Made by a program: the position numbers and the translations under genes
Notes under the pieces: model-generated
Told to the model about the DNA's origin: nothing
What the model saw: only the letters and a program-made list of their open reading frames with translations
Database searches by the model: none
Shown here: positions 42,170-42,268 of the stretch, in pieces
How positions within the stretch are numbered: the first letter of the stretch is position 1
Layout: each line of letters opens with the position of its first letter
From: Prolixibacteraceae bacterium UBA6029
GTDB lineage: Bacteria; Bacteroidota; Bacteroidia; Bacteroidales; Prolixibacteraceae
Reading direction: 5' to 3'
Length of the DNA: 42,268 nt
Assembly (NCBI GenBank): GCA_002429385.1
Contig: DIZL01000014.1
Span: forward strand, 1-42,268

Positions 42170-42268
42170 CATACCTCTTTCATACCTCTTTCAGTACAAA
42201 TTCGAAACAAATTCGAATATAATACATAACAAATTCGAAACAAATTCGTAGCCGTTCGAATTTGTTTC
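42170..42268. repeat. Short iterated repeats at the right edge
   Basis: CATACCTCTTT is tandemly repeated twice (42170-42191). ACAAATTCGAAACAAATTCG then occurs at 42196-42215 and 42229-42248, followed by the inverted word TTCGAATTTGTTTC at 42255-42268. The array continues past the window. 42133-42169 holds nothing else that I recognise. Confidence 0.7.

Noticed and set aside
42196..42268. CRISPR array suggested by regularly repeated ACAAATTCGAA words
   Set aside because: Repeats are short, partly inverted and only 10-20 bp apart; there are no unique spacers of constant length and no cas genes.

Overview
The window looks like chromosomal DNA of a Bacteroidota bacterium, probably order Bacteroidales or a close relative. 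The evidence is the gene families (S46 dipeptidyl-peptidase, DUF6266, a type IX secretion C-terminal domain, FrdCAB/SdhCAB with a single long cytochrome b subunit, YARHG/DUF3160), weak or absent Shine-Dalgarno sequences at most genes, and repeated matches to the Bacteroidota -7 promoter element TAnnTTTG. No species is claimed.

Layout. 1-75 resembles the end of an IS21-type element and abuts a 5'-truncated, catalytically dead prokaryotic Argonaute (to 1664). 2.0-8.2 kb holds DUF6266, a secreted S46 peptidase, a secreted alpha/beta-hydrolase, an O-methyltransferase and a small exported protein resembling a deacetylase tail. 8.4-10.6 kb is an OmpR-type two-component system; upstream of it lies an operator of four 11-bp repeats and a possible divergent small RNA. 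11.2-16.1 kb holds a thioredoxin-like protein, an FMN-binding split-barrel protein with a structured leader, a large T9SS cargo protein and tRNA-Arg(CCU). 16.4-19.9 kb is frdCAB/sdhCAB. 20.3-23.1 kb is housekeeping and unknown genes.

23.3-25.3 kb is a queuosine operon, a preQ1-I-like riboswitch followed by a precursor transporter, queC and queF. A PIN toxin-antitoxin module sits directly behind queF and is bounded on its far side by a second, diverged copy of the queF tail, which suggests arrival by recombination at queF. 26.5-33.1 kb holds a lipoprotein, dusB, a three-gene operon (FG-GAP-like protein, YARHG-DUF3160 protein, CapA-like phosphatase) and a TauE/SafE exporter. 33.4-41.4 kb is a complete phosphate-starvation locus: an 11-bp-repeat Pho-type operator, porin, pstSCAB, phoU, phoB and phoR. 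41.5-42.1 kb has no genes; it is a roughly 595-bp nested inverted repeat bounded by a 10-bp direct repeat, most likely a non-autonomous transposon. The window ends in short AT-rich iterated repeats.

Together the genes cover anaerobic/aerobic respiration (frd/sdh), tRNA modification (que, dus), phosphate scavenging and extracellular peptide/polymer handling. Accessory DNA (IS end, toxin-antitoxin module, miniature element, dispersed hairpins) is concentrated between operons.
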